A program made the translations under genes and the position numbers. Positions 30,281 through 38,569 of a stretch of DNA of 64,000 bases are shown one piece after another. Each line of letters starts with the position of its first letter. The stretch's first letter is position 1. The stretch is from Stutzerimonas stutzeri (lineage in GTDB: Bacteria > Pseudomonadota > Gammaproteobacteria > Enterobacterales > Pasteurellaceae). A model generated the notes under the pieces. The model saw only the letters and a list, made by a program, of their open reading frames with translations, did no database searches and was not told the DNA's origin. The stretch is from contig CABDVE010000001.1 in the NCBI GenBank assembly GCA_901420285.1, forward strand, positions 992,001-1,056,000. The letters are read 5' to 3'.

Positions 30281-30313
30281 AAGGGCAATCCATTGTGGTT
30301 GCCCTTATTTTTT
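30281..30313. terminator. bidirectional terminator between lptG and the SirB2-like gene
   Basis: Stem AAGGGCAA(T)C / GGTTGCCCTT with a U-tract on the plus strand and an A-run before it that serves as U-tract for the minus strand. It separates two convergent genes. Confidence 0.75.
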
Positions 30314-30659
30314 AGTGAAAATACGCGATGCTAATTGCGCCGATAAAACTCAATAATGAGAGTGTAAAGAAAATATTTTTTGGTTGAGACGCTTTTTTAC
30401 TAAAAAATTTCGCCGCAAAAATGATGTATAAAATGAGTAATGCAAATTTAGCAATAAGCCATGGTTCAAGCCCAGCAGAAAAAAGATATAAGATTGCTAA
30501 ACCGGAAATAATCAATAATGTATCCGATAAATGCGGTAGAATTTTTAATAGTTTTACCGCACGCCAGTTTTTTCCATTTAATTGCATCATCCCACGAAGT
30601 AGTAAAAGTCCTAAACTTAAAAACGCACAAAAAACGTGTAGAGAAATTAACATGATCAC
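30312..30659 (-). CDS. SirB2-family small membrane protein
   Basis: 115 residues, four hydrophobic segments (LISLHVFCAFLSLGLLLLRG; LLIISGLAILYLF; AKFALLILYIIFAAKFF; FTLSLLSFIGAISIAYF). PHLSDTLLIISG matches the conserved core of SirB2 (first named as a Salmonella invasion-gene regulator, function unproven). Convergent with lptG. Confidence 0.8.
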   Translation of the reverse strand: MIMLISLHVFCAFLSLGLLLLRGMMQLNGKNWRAVKLLKILPHLSDTLLIISGLAILYLFSAGLEPWLIAKFALLILYIIFAAKFFSKKASQPKNIFFTLSLLSFIGAISIAYFH

Positions 30660-30736
30660 TCCTAATTTGATTCAAAAGAAAAGTGCGGCGTTGGTTTGGC
30701 CACACTTTTTCAGTTTCCGTTTGCTGTTAGCGTTTC

Positions 30737-30748
30737 CAATGCGGTGCT
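30737..30748 (-). repeat. AGCACCGCATTG dispersed repeat behind the FkbM gene
   Basis: Exact 12-mer, extended CCAATGCGGTGCTCA, between the start of the SirB2-like gene and the stop of the FkbM gene. A degenerate uptake-like word AAAGTGCGGC lies 50 bases to the left (near 30683). Confidence 0.8.
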
Positions 30749-30786
30749 CAAATGCCCTTTAGATAATCAAAGATGGCATTGCTAAA

Positions 30787-31581
30787 TTAGCTATTTATAT
30801 TGGCAAGGCATGGATCGTTTTGGTGTACAGCTAAGATATTCAGATCATAAACAAAAAGCTGATAACCTAATGCAGCAAGGAACTGTGCGACGGGTTCATA
30901 GCCGCTTTTTAAGAATTCCACCGTTAAAATCGGTTTATATTTTTCAATAGTATTTAAGGCCCCTTTTAAGGCGTCCACTTCCATACCTTCCACATCAATT
31001 TTGATAAAATCAACACGATCTAATTCAAGGCTATCGACAGAAACGAGCGGCACTTTTTGAGTTTTTTGGTAGTCGATTTGTTGCCCAATAAACTCATTAT
31101 ATTGGTTTGGACGGAGTTCTAAGCTGCCAAAAGAAGAAGGTATTGTGTAGTCGATGATAGGAATATCAAGATATTCTTGGCCGACAGGGTTGCCGATGGC
31201 TGAATAGATGGCTTTGACATTAAAGCAGTTATTAATTGCAACATTACCTGCTAAGGCATAGTAAATCCGCTCTTGCGCTTCAAAAGAGATAACCTTTCCC
31301 CAACCTGTCATTTCAATCCCTGCGGGAATAGTTACCGCACCGATATTCGCACCACAATCCAGCATTACCACTCCGTCACCGAAGTATTGACGGCGTAAAT
31401 TAAGTAAAGCAAGGATTCGCTGGATTTCTTCCGGTTCGAATCGCCCTTGGGTTAGGAATTGATAACCGACGCCATAAGTTAGGCCGGCTTGATTAGTTTG
31501 TCTATCCAGATAATTAACGATCATTGAGCCGGTGTTAGCGGACACAACGACAAAGGGATTGGGTCTTGGATTAAGAGCCAT
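30787..31581 (-). CDS. FkbM-family methyltransferase
   Basis: 264 residues from the ATG complementary to 31579-31581, chosen for the AGGAGAAACATC ribosome binding site; an open frame continues upstream to 31752 but crosses the ettA end. SAM motif VVMLDCGANIGAVTIPAGIEM near residue 74, then VISFEAQERIYYAL, and the FkbM signature VDFIKIDVEGMEVDALKGA near 200. FkbM enzymes O-methylate sugars, polyketides or other acceptors; no glycan or secondary-metabolite genes surround it, so the substrate stays open. It lies downstream of ettA. Confidence 0.85.
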   Translation of the reverse strand: MALNPRPNPFVVVSANTGSMIVNYLDRQTNQAGLTYGVGYQFLTQGRFEPEEIQRILALLNLRRQYFGDGVVMLDCGANIGAVTIPAGIEMTGWGKVISFEAQERIYYALAGNVAINNCFNVKAIYSAIGNPVGQEYLDIPIIDYTIPSSFGSLELRPNQYNEFIGQQIDYQKTQKVPLVSVDSLELDRVDFIKIDVEGMEVDALKGALNTIEKYKPILTVEFLKSGYEPVAQFLAALGYQLFVYDLNILAVHQNDPCLANINS

Positions 31582-31620
31582 GATGTTTCTCCTATAAATA
31601 ATGGTAGTGGGTTGCTGAAC

Positions 31621-31632
31621 CAATGCGGTGCT
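31621..31632 (-). repeat. AGCACCGCATTG dispersed repeat between ettA and the FkbM gene
   Basis: Exact 12-mer in CAATGCGGTGCTGTTTTG, in the 98-base gap between two same-strand genes. Confidence 0.85.
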
Positions 31633-31679
31633 GTTTTGAATACTCAATACAGTACTTATTGACAGCGGTAAAAAAGAGA

Positions 31680-33350
31680 TTATTTTGCAATGCGTTTGTA
31701 TTTCATGCGGTGCGGTTGTAGCGCATCGGCACCGAAGGTTTTCTTCTTCCATTCTTCATAGTCGGAGAAGTTACCTTCGTAGAATGTGACTTTGCCTTCA
31801 TCGCCATAATCCAAAATGTGAGTGGCGATGCGGTCTAGGAACCAGCGGTCATGGGAAATCACCATGGCACAGCCCGGGAATTCTAAGATGGCATTTTCCA
31901 GTGCGCGCAGGGTTTCTACGTCAAGGTCGTTGGTCGGTTCGTCCAGTAACAATACGTTGCCGCCGGCTTGTAATAATTTCGCTAGATGCAAACGGCCGCG
32001 TTCACCGCCGGAAAGTTCGCCCACGCGTTTTTGCTGATCCACGCCTTTGAAGTTAAAGCGGCCAACATAGGCACGGCTTGGAATTTCAAAGTTGCCGATC
32101 GTTAAAATATCTTGTCCGTTAGAAACTTCTTCCCACACGGTTTTCTTGTCGTCCATGGCATCGCGGAATTGATCCACAGAAGCCAACACAACCGTTTCAC
32201 CTAAGGTGATAGAACCGGAATCCGGTTGTTCTTTGCCGGAAAGCATGCGGAACAGGGTAGATTTACCTGCACCGTTGGCCCCGATAATCCCGACGATAGC
32301 GCCTTTCGGAATGCTGAAGGACAAGTCATCGATTAACGTGCGGTCACCGTAGGATTTACTTAAATGCTGCACTTCAATGACTTTATCGCCTAAGCGTGGA
32401 CCAGGTGGAATAAAGAGTTCGTTAGTTTCGTTACGTTTTTGATATTCGCCGGAATTAAGTTCTTCAAAGCGGGCCATACGTGCTTTACTTTTCGCTTGAC
32501 GACCTTTTGGATTTTGGCGCACCCATTCCAATTCTTTCTCAATGGATTTTTGGCGGGCAGATTCTTGCGCTTGTTCTTGTGCCAGGCGTTTTTCTTTTTG
32601 TTCTAACCAAGAAGAATAGTTGCCTTCCCAAGGAATACCTTCACCACGGTCAAGTTCTAAAATCCAGCCGGCAACGTTATCTAAGAAATAACGGTCGTGG
32701 GTAATTGCCACTACAGTGCCTTCGTAGTCGTGCAAGAAGCGCTCTAACCAAGCCACGGATTCTGCATCTAAGTGGTTGGTCGGTTCGTCTAACAATAACA
32801 TATCCGGTTTTTCTAGCAGTAAACGGCAAAGCGCCACACGTCGACGTTCGCCACCGGATAAATGCTCGATTTTGGCATCCCAGTCCGGCAAACGTAATGC
32901 ATCAGCCGCGCGTTCTAATTGGTTGTCTAAATTATGCCCATCATGTGCTTGAATGACCGCTTCTAACTCAGCTTGCTCGGCGGCGAGTTTGTCGAAATCC
33001 GCATCGGGATCGGCATACAGCGCATAAACTTCATCCAAACGGGTTAAGGCATGTTTGACTTCACCCACCGCTTCTTCAATGGCTTCGCGCACGGTTTGTT
33101 GCGGTTCAAGTTTCGGTTCTTGCGGTAGATAGCCAATTTTAATGCCGGGTTGCGGACGGGCTTCCCCTTCGATTTCTTTATCAATGCCCGCCATAATGCG
33201 CAACAACGTGGATTTACCTGCACCATTTAAGCCGAGCACGCCGATTTTGGCACCGGGGAAAAAGCTCAACGAGATATCTTTCAAGATATGACGCTTCGGC
33301 GGCACCACTTTGCCGACGCGATGCATCGTATAAACGAATTGTGTTGACAT
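31680..33350 (-). CDS. ettA: energy-dependent translational throttle protein EttA
   Basis: ABC-F ATPase that binds the ribosomal E site and gates entry to elongation according to ADP/ATP ratio. 556 residues; two ATPase domains with Walker A GLNGAGKST and GANGAGKST, signatures LSGGERRR and LSGGERGR, Walker B LLLDEPTNHLD and LLLDEPTNDLD, joined by the charged linker with the arm and P-site tRNA interaction motif (QNPKGRQAKSKARMARFEEL). No membrane segments. Recognition is firm. Confidence 0.96.
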   Translation of the reverse strand: MSTQFVYTMHRVGKVVPPKRHILKDISLSFFPGAKIGVLGLNGAGKSTLLRIMAGIDKEIEGEARPQPGIKIGYLPQEPKLEPQQTVREAIEEAVGEVKHALTRLDEVYALYADPDADFDKLAAEQAELEAVIQAHDGHNLDNQLERAADALRLPDWDAKIEHLSGGERRRVALCRLLLEKPDMLLLDEPTNHLDAESVAWLERFLHDYEGTVVAITHDRYFLDNVAGWILELDRGEGIPWEGNYSSWLEQKEKRLAQEQAQESARQKSIEKELEWVRQNPKGRQAKSKARMARFEELNSGEYQKRNETNELFIPPGPRLGDKVIEVQHLSKSYGDRTLIDDLSFSIPKGAIVGIIGANGAGKSTLFRMLSGKEQPDSGSITLGETVVLASVDQFRDAMDDKKTVWEEVSNGQDILTIGNFEIPSRAYVGRFNFKGVDQQKRVGELSGGERGRLHLAKLLQAGGNVLLLDEPTNDLDVETLRALENAILEFPGCAMVISHDRWFLDRIATHILDYGDEGKVTFYEGNFSDYEEWKKKTFGADALQPHRMKYKRIAK

Positions 33351-33435
33351 AATTTGCTCTTGATTTGAGGTTAAAAAAACGGGCTTATTTTACTTGAAGT
33401 TTTGGGATTTGCCTAACCTTCGGCAAATGAAAGGC

Positions 33436-33462
33436 GAAAAAAAACCACCCGAATTGGGTGGT
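33436..33462 (-). terminator. orphan minus-strand terminator upstream of ettA
   Basis: On the minus strand ACCACCC pairs with GGGTGGT and is followed by eight U. It would end a transcript read leftward from the 33466-33600 region, where no protein gene exists, so an unannotated small RNA or a leader is possible. Confidence 0.55.
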
Positions 33463-33587
33463 AGGAAAGTAGTTTAGCTATATTTATGATTATTTTATTT
33501 AGGAACTTTATGAATATCAAGCAAGCGCTTGACGTGGAGGATAGTACCGAAAATTCTGCTCCAAATAAAATCCAATCTCATTATTCT

Positions 33588-33601
33588 TTGATATAAGTCA
33601 A
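33588..33601 (+). promoter_or_regulatory. FNR-like site upstream of zevAB
   Basis: TTGATATAAGTCAA matches the FNR consensus TTGATnnnnATCAA at 9 of 10 fixed positions. A TATTAT hexamer begins 20 bases downstream on the plus strand, near class II activator spacing for zevA. The match is by eye. Confidence 0.5.
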
Positions 33602-33704
33602 TAAATTTTATCCATTTAATTATTATTGATGAGCAAATAAACGTTTTTAAGGATTTTTCGCGCTATGTTAAAATGACAACCTCATTTTATTAAGGATAAT
33701 CGTT

Positions 33705-34331
33705 GTGAAAAAAAAACTCGTTTTACTCGTCACTATGCTATCGAGCACCGCATTGGCGCACCCACACGCCTTTATTGAAATGCAAAGCAAACCATTAGTG
33801 GAGGAAAATCAATTGATCGGTTTTTCGATGCGATGGACGCTTGACGAACCGAGTTCTGCGGCGGTGCTATACGATATGGCGCAAGCGAAAGGCGATTCCG
33901 TGAAGCAACAAAAGCTTATTGACGATGTGATGGAAAATATCGTAAACGAACATTATTTCAGCTATTTATTTGATAAAAATAACGAAAAAATTAAATACAA
34001 AGCTCAGGCGCGTAATTACGGTATCAATCTGCTTGGCCCACATATTCAATATTATTTCGATTTGCTTCTTACTCGTCCGCAGCCGTTAAAAGATAACCTG
34101 TTCACGTTAATGACTTATGATCGCACTTATTATGTTTCCATGTTTTATCCGGAAGATAAAAACGCGGTGAATTTTTCCACTCTGCCGACCAATTGTAAGG
34201 GCGAAGTGGTGGCACCGAACGTGGATGAAAAAATGAAATCTTACGCTTCTTCTCTGGATAAAACGCAAAAAGACGAAGATGATTCCTTGGGCGTGATTTT
34301 TGCGCAAAAAGTGAAAATTCGGTGTGACTAA
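33705..34331 (+). CDS. zevA: periplasmic zinc-uptake protein ZevA (DUF1007)
   Basis: 208 residues with a GTG start (33705) preceded by AAGGATAAT. A signal peptide (KKKLVLLVTMLSSTALA) is followed at once by HPHAFIEMQSKP, the conserved His start of DUF1007 proteins. In H. influenzae the homologous pair ZevAB was described as a zinc-acquisition system needed in lung infection. It is followed by zevB after three bases. An exact repeat (33744-33755) encodes the Ser-Thr-Ala-Leu of the signal peptide. Confidence 0.85.
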   Translation: MKKKLVLLVTMLSSTALAHPHAFIEMQSKPLVEENQLIGFSMRWTLDEPSSAAVLYDMAQAKGDSVKQQKLIDDVMENIVNEHYFSYLFDKNNEKIKYKAQARNYGINLLGPHIQYYFDLLLTRPQPLKDNLFTLMTYDRTYYVSMFYPEDKNAVNFSTLPTNCKGEVVAPNVDEKMKSYASSLDKTQKDEDDSLGVIFAQKVKIRCD

Positions 34332-34334
34332 ATC

Positions 34335-35306
34335 ATGAAAAAAGCATTCCCTTTTAAATGGCTATTTATCTTGGTTGCCTTACTTGGCGCAATTTTTTGG
34401 TTCTTGCCTTGGCTTTTTGTGAAAGCTGTGGCTTGGCAACAAGTCTTTAATCAACTCACTTCGGAAAATCTTCACGCCATTCAACAAAATCCCGTTTCCG
34501 CCGGTTTAATTTTAATTGGTGTCAGTTTTCTTTACGGTGCGTTACATGCCCTTGGGCCGGGACACGGCAAATTTATTATCGCCGGTTATTTATCAACCCA
34601 TCAAAGCGAACTTAAACCCAGCGTGAAGTTAAGTTTGCTTGCTTCCTTGATGCAAGGTGTCGTGGCGATTGTGGCGACGTCCGTGATTGTGGTAGTTTTG
34701 AATTTGTCCTCGCGTTATTTCAAACTAAGCCAATTATGGCTGGAACGCGGTGCTTGGGTGTTATTGCTCGGGCTTGGCATTTATTGGATTTATCAAGGCG
34801 CCGGAAAGCCGAAAAAAGCGTTTCGGATAAAATCTGCGCGCTTCAATGCGGTGCCGAAATTGAGTGCCGTGAAAGCCGATCATGTTTTTTCCGCTGAATG
34901 TTCCTGCGGCCATCAACACTTGCCCAATGCGGTGCTGTTGCGACATGCCAATACTTGGCGAAGTCAATTTTTCATCATTTTGAGCATCGGACTGCGCCCT
35001 TGTAGTGGCGCAATTTTTGTACTTTTTCTGGCTTATATGTCGGATCTTTTTCTTTGGGGCGTTTTTGCCGTTCTTGCTATGTCATTCGGCACCGGTTTAA
35101 CGCTTTCTTTATTCGCCGTCATGGTGCGTTATGCCAAACAAATGGCAATTCGTTTAGGACGATGGTACGGCGGTAAAACCTTAAATCAATATGGAGGACG
35201 GGCGGTTAAAATATTTGCCGGCGGCGTGATGATCTTTTTCGCCGCGAGTTTGCTTTATGGCACAACGCTTGAAGCTAGCGGTGGGGCTGTGTTGTTTGGA
35301 AAATAA
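34335..35306 (+). CDS. zevB: NicO-family metal permease ZevB
   Basis: 323 residues, about six membrane segments. NicO motifs: GALHALGPGHGKFIIAGYLSTH (near 74, the H-x4-D/G-H type metal motif) and SIGLRPCSGAIFVL (near 215). A cytoplasmic or periplasmic loop (about 155-200) contains CSCGHQH, a possible metal-sensing cluster. Two repeat copies fall in this variable loop: a near-copy (34843) and an exact one (34925-34936). A terminator follows, closing a two-gene operon. Confidence 0.85.
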   Translation: MKKAFPFKWLFILVALLGAIFWFLPWLFVKAVAWQQVFNQLTSENLHAIQQNPVSAGLILIGVSFLYGALHALGPGHGKFIIAGYLSTHQSELKPSVKLSLLASLMQGVVAIVATSVIVVVLNLSSRYFKLSQLWLERGAWVLLLGLGIYWIYQGAGKPKKAFRIKSARFNAVPKLSAVKADHVFSAECSCGHQHLPNAVLLRHANTWRSQFFIILSIGLRPCSGAIFVLFLAYMSDLFLWGVFAVLAMSFGTGLTLSLFAVMVRYAKQMAIRLGRWYGGKTLNQYGGRAVKIFAGGVMIFFAASLLYGTTLEASGGAVLFGK

Positions 35307-35328
35307 CGACGAAATACCGATAAAAATA

Positions 35329-35353
35329 AAGCCCATCAAATTGATGGGCTTAA
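35329..35353 (+). terminator. terminator of zevAB
   Basis: Stem AAGCCCATCAA/TTGATGGGCTT. The A-rich 5' flank also makes it usable from the other strand, behind tRNA-Asn. Confidence 0.7.
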
Positions 35354-35419
35354 AATCTTCTGGTTGCTAATTTAGAATTCGTAAAAGGAGACAAACGAAA
35401 ACCAAACCAAAAGAGAAAT

Positions 35420-35495
35420 TGGCTCCTCCTGCGGGACTCGAACCTGCGACATATGGATTAACAGTCCACCGTTCTACCGACTGAACTAAGGAGGA
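35420..35495 (-). tRNA. tRNA-Asn (GUU)
   Basis: 76-base cloverleaf, minus-strand TCCTCCTTAGTTC to encoded CCA; anticodon GTT in GGACTGTTAATCC. Confidence 0.95.
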
Positions 35496-35526
35496 ATTGA
35501 TTCGGTATCACAAAGATAGGTCGCGC

Positions 35527-35555
35527 ATTCTAATGATCCGTTAATAGTTTGTCAA
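35527..35555 (-). promoter_or_regulatory. sigma-70 promoter of tRNA-Asn
   Basis: On the minus strand TTGACA (35550-35555) and TAGAAT (35527-35532) are exactly 17 bases apart, followed by a GC-rich discriminator (GCGCGACC). Confidence 0.85.
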
Positions 35556-35609
35556 CAGTAAAAATAAAAAATTTTAAAAAATTTAAGTGTGCTTTTTACG
35601 GCAATTTTT

Positions 35610-35644
35610 CTATCCACAAAGGCTGTGGATAACTTTGTGGATTA
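35610..35644 (+). promoter_or_regulatory. cluster of three DnaA boxes upstream of uvrB
   Basis: An exact box TGTGGATAA (35624-35632) is flanked by one-mismatch boxes CTATCCACA (35610-35618) and TGTGGATTA (35636-35644). The outer two boxes point in opposite senses. E. coli uvrB also carries a DnaA box upstream, so a role in uvrB control is the simplest reading. No AT-rich 13-mers or origin genes are next to it. Confidence 0.6.
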
Positions 35645-35904
35645 AATCGACTTAAGATCGAGGAATCCCGATAAATACTAGGGTTGTGCGATTTCAAGTA
35701 AAAATTGGTTGTAAAATGACATTTCCTTATTTATCAATATGTTAGGTAAAGTCCAGAAAAAAATATAAAAATTTTTTATGATTTTTTGACTTGTTTCGCT
35801 TGACATCTCGCACACTGTGCAAAACTTGCTTTCACGCTGATTTTGGCGTGTGAAATATGATAGAATCGCGCCAACAAAAGTTCTTAGAAATTGGCTGTAC
35901 ATAT

Positions 35905-37941
35905 ATGTCAGAAAAAATTCATAGCAAACCATTTATTCTTCATTCCGGTTATCAGCCTTCCGGTGATCAGCCACAAGCGATTGAAAAACTCGCCGAAAAT
36001 TTAGACGACGGATTAGCACATCAAACTTTGCTTGGCGTAACCGGATCGGGCAAAACTTTCACCATCGCCAATGTGATTGCCAAGCTTAATCGCCCGGCCA
36101 TGTTGCTTGCGCCAAATAAAACTCTCGCCGCCCAGCTTTATGCGGAAATGAAAGACTTTTTTCCGGAAAATGCGGTGGAATATTTCGTTTCTTATTATGA
36201 TTATTACCAGCCGGAGGCCTATGTTCCGAGCAGTGATACTTTTATTGAAAAAGATTCTGCGGTGAACGAGCAAATTGACCAAATGCGCCTTTCTGCGGTG
36301 AAATCTTTTTTGGAGCGCCGCGATACCATTGTTGTGGCGTCGGTTTCCGCGATTTATGGTTTGGGCGATCCGGAAGCTTATTTAAAAATGCGTTTGATTT
36401 TGCGCGTCGGCTCACCGGCTAATCAGCGCGAGATTTTAAGTCAACTTGCGGGCATGCAATATACGCGTAACGATCAGGCGTTTCAGCGTGGCACATTTCG
36501 TGTGCGTGGCGATGTAATCGACATTTTTCCGGCGGAATCAGACGATCAAGCCATTCGTATCGAATTGTTTGATGAGGAAGTAGAACGCTTAAGTTTCTTT
36601 GATCCGCTTACGGGAAGCAATCTCGGTGCGGTGCCGCGTATCACGGTGTACCCGAAAACCAACTATGCGACGCCGCGCGAGCGCATTTTGGAATCCATCG
36701 ATAAAATTAAAGATGAGCTGGCGCAGCGCCGTGCATATTTCATTAAAGAAAATAAATTATTGGAAGAACAGCGTATTACGCAGCGCACGTTGTTCGATAT
36801 CGAAATGATGAATGAGCTGGGTTATTGCTCGGGCATTGAAAACTACTCACGCTACCTTTCCGGTCGAAACGAGGGGGAACCGCCACCGACCTTATTTGAT
36901 TATATGCCGTCTGATGCGGTGCTAATTATTGATGAGTCGCACGTAACGGTGCCGCAAATCGGTGGTATGTATCGCGGCGACCGTTCGCGTAAAGAAACCT
37001 TGGTGGAATATGGTTTTCGTTTGCCGTCCGCATTAGATAACCGCCCGTTGCGCTTTGAGGAATTTGAGCGCTTGGCGCCACAGACTATTTATGTTTCCGC
37101 CACACCGGGGCCTTATGAATTGGAAAAATCCGGCAGTGAAATTATCGATCAAGTGGTGCGTCCGACCGGCTTGCTCGATCCGGAAATTGAAATTCGTCCG
37201 GTTGCGATTCAAGTGGATGATTTACTGTCAGAAGCGCGCCAAAGAGCGGACCGAAACGAACGGGTTTTAGTCACCACGTTGACCAAAAAAATGGCGGAAG
37301 ATCTCACCGATTATTTAGACGAACACGGTGTGCGCGTACGTTATTTGCATTCCGATATTGACACCGTGGAACGGGTGGAAATTATTCGTGACTTGCGTTT
37401 GGGCGAATTTGACGTGTTGGTCGGCATCAACTTATTGCGTGAAGGTTTGGATATTCCGGAAGTGTCCTTAGTGGCGATTTTAGATGCGGATAAAGAAGGC
37501 TTTTTGCGTTCGGAACGTTCGCTGATTCAAACCATCGGCCGCGCCGCGCGTAATTTGCACGGTAAAGCAATTTTGTATGCGGATCGCATTACCGATTCGA
37601 TGAAAAAAGCGATGACGGAAACCAATCGCCGACGCGAAAAACAAATGGCATATAACGCCGAGCGCGGCATTATTCCACAAGCCTTAAATAAAAAGGTGGG
37701 TGAGTTGCTTGATATCGGACAAGGCACGCTCAATAAAGGAAGAGGAAAATCGCGCGGAAAAACCGTTGCGGAACCTGCCGCACTTTATAACGCGCCAAAA
37801 AACGCCAAAGAGTACCAACAACAAGTTAAAAAATTGGAACAGCAAATGTATAAATTCGCCCAAGACTTAGAATTTGAAAAAGCCGCCGCTGTGCGCGATC
37901 AGCTTCATCAATTGAGAGAAAAGTTTGTGATGACGGAATAA
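35905..37941 (+). CDS. uvrB: excinuclease ABC subunit B
   Basis: Damage-verifying helicase of nucleotide excision repair, 678 residues. I start at 35905 ([26 protein letters not shown]), the family N-terminus; an in-frame ATG at 35857 adds 16 residues that fall in the promoter. Walker [10 protein letters not shown], the beta-hairpin ([21 protein letters not shown]), DESHVTVPQ, helicase motif [11 protein letters not shown] and the C-terminal UVR motif ([14 protein letters not shown]) are all present. CTGTACATATATGTCAG across the start resembles a LexA box but its half-sites are one base too far apart. Confidence 0.96.
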   Translation: MSEKIHSKPFILHSGYQPSGDQPQAIEKLAENLDDGLAHQTLLGVTGSGKTFTIANVIAKLNRPAMLLAPNKTLAAQLYAEMKDFFPENAVEYFVSYYDYYQPEAYVPSSDTFIEKDSAVNEQIDQMRLSAVKSFLERRDTIVVASVSAIYGLGDPEAYLKMRLILRVGSPANQREILSQLAGMQYTRNDQAFQRGTFRVRGDVIDIFPAESDDQAIRIELFDEEVERLSFFDPLTGSNLGAVPRITVYPKTNYATPRERILESIDKIKDELAQRRAYFIKENKLLEEQRITQRTLFDIEMMNELGYCSGIENYSRYLSGRNEGEPPPTLFDYMPSDAVLIIDESHVTVPQIGGMYRGDRSRKETLVEYGFRLPSALDNRPLRFEEFERLAPQTIYVSATPGPYELEKSGSEIIDQVVRPTGLLDPEIEIRPVAIQVDDLLSEARQRADRNERVLVTTLTKKMAEDLTDYLDEHGVRVRYLHSDIDTVERVEIIRDLRLGEFDVLVGINLLREGLDIPEVSLVAILDADKEGFLRSERSLIQTIGRAARNLHGKAILYADRITDSMKKAMTETNRRREKQMAYNAERGIIPQALNKKVGELLDIGQGTLNKGRGKSRGKTVAEPAALYNAPKNAKEYQQQVKKLEQQMYKFAQDLEFEKAAAVRDQLHQLREKFVMTE

Positions 37942-38034
37942 GCGCCAGTAAAAACGATACCGAAAATGTACAAATACATAAGATAGCAAAGAAAACGGAT
38001 GAATGATTTCTAGGCTTGTCCGTTCACTATGCTC

Positions 38035-38074
38035 AACAGCACCGCATTGGAACCCTTTTCAATGCGGTGCTGTT
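38035..38074. terminator. inverted pair of the 12-base repeat, probable uvrB terminator
   Basis: AACAGCACCGCATTG and CAATGCGGTGCTGTT face each other across about 10 bases and are followed by TTTAAG. Paired inverted uptake signals serve as terminators in H. influenzae; here the pair is made of the variant word. It lies 94 bases behind uvrB. Confidence 0.7.
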
Positions 38075-38226
38075 TTAAGAGCAGAGGGTAGGTTTCGGCA
38101 TGATTAACATTTCAACGGCTTCGATCGGTTAAACAGTTACTATCGGTGTTAAAAAACTAAGATTAGATGCGTTTAAACAGGCTGAATAAACGAGCGATAA
38201 AGCCTTGTAAAATCCCGATAAAACAA

Positions 38227-38256
38227 AACCCCGCGTTAAATTACGCGGGGCTTTGT
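38227..38256 (-). terminator. terminator of tRNA-Val
   Basis: Stem CCCCGCG/CGCGGGG; on the minus strand it is followed by TTTTGTTTT. It lies just behind the tRNA. Confidence 0.75.
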
Positions 38257-38266
38257 TTAGGGTAAA

Positions 38267-38343
38267 TGGTGCGACTAGCTGGACTCGAACCAGTGACCCC
38301 CACCATGTCAAGGTGGTGCTCTAACCAACTGAGCTATAGTCGC
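38267..38343 (-). tRNA. tRNA-Val (GAC)
   Basis: 77-base cloverleaf, minus-strand GCGACTATAGCTC to encoded CCA; anticodon GAC in CCTTGACATGG. Confidence 0.95.
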
Positions 38344-38356
38344 GTGAGTGCCGCGC

Positions 38357-38385
38357 ATAATAGACGGTTTTTAACAGGAAGACAA
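38357..38385 (-). promoter_or_regulatory. promoter of tRNA-Val
   Basis: TTGTCT and TATTAT on the minus strand are 17 bases apart, with a GC-rich discriminator (GCGCGGC) downstream. Confidence 0.7.
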
Positions 38386-38569
38386 GAAATTTTCTACAAC
38401 GCCGGTGCGGGTGATAAAATTTTAACCAAAACGAGCTCGGAGCGTCGCGAACTCTTTTTTGATTTCGGCGGTTTTTGAGCGTATAATGCGCGCCGGTTTA
38501 TTTCGGCCGAAAAGCTTCGGCCTAATGAGGTTTATTCAAAATATAAATATTGACTGACGGAGTAGAATG

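Larger units (their letters stand above)
33351..33704. other. 354-base intergenic region with terminator and FNR-like site
   Basis: It separates divergent ettA and zevA. It contains a minus-strand terminator (33436-33462) not belonging to any annotated gene and an FNR-like box (33588-33601). No ORF with coding character is visible. Confidence 0.5.

Noticed and set aside
31582..31752. N-terminal extension of the FkbM protein
   Set aside because: It would overlap the ettA end and contain a dispersed repeat; the ATG at 31581 has a good ribosome binding site.
35610..35644. Chromosomal replication origin
   Set aside because: Only three boxes, no AT-rich 13-mer block, and no dnaA/mnmG/dnaN neighbours. 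Regulatory role preferred.
35895..35911. LexA (SOS) box at the uvrB start
   Set aside because: CTGTACATATATGTCAG has 11 rather than 10 bases between CTG and CAG and overlaps the start codon; not close enough to claim.
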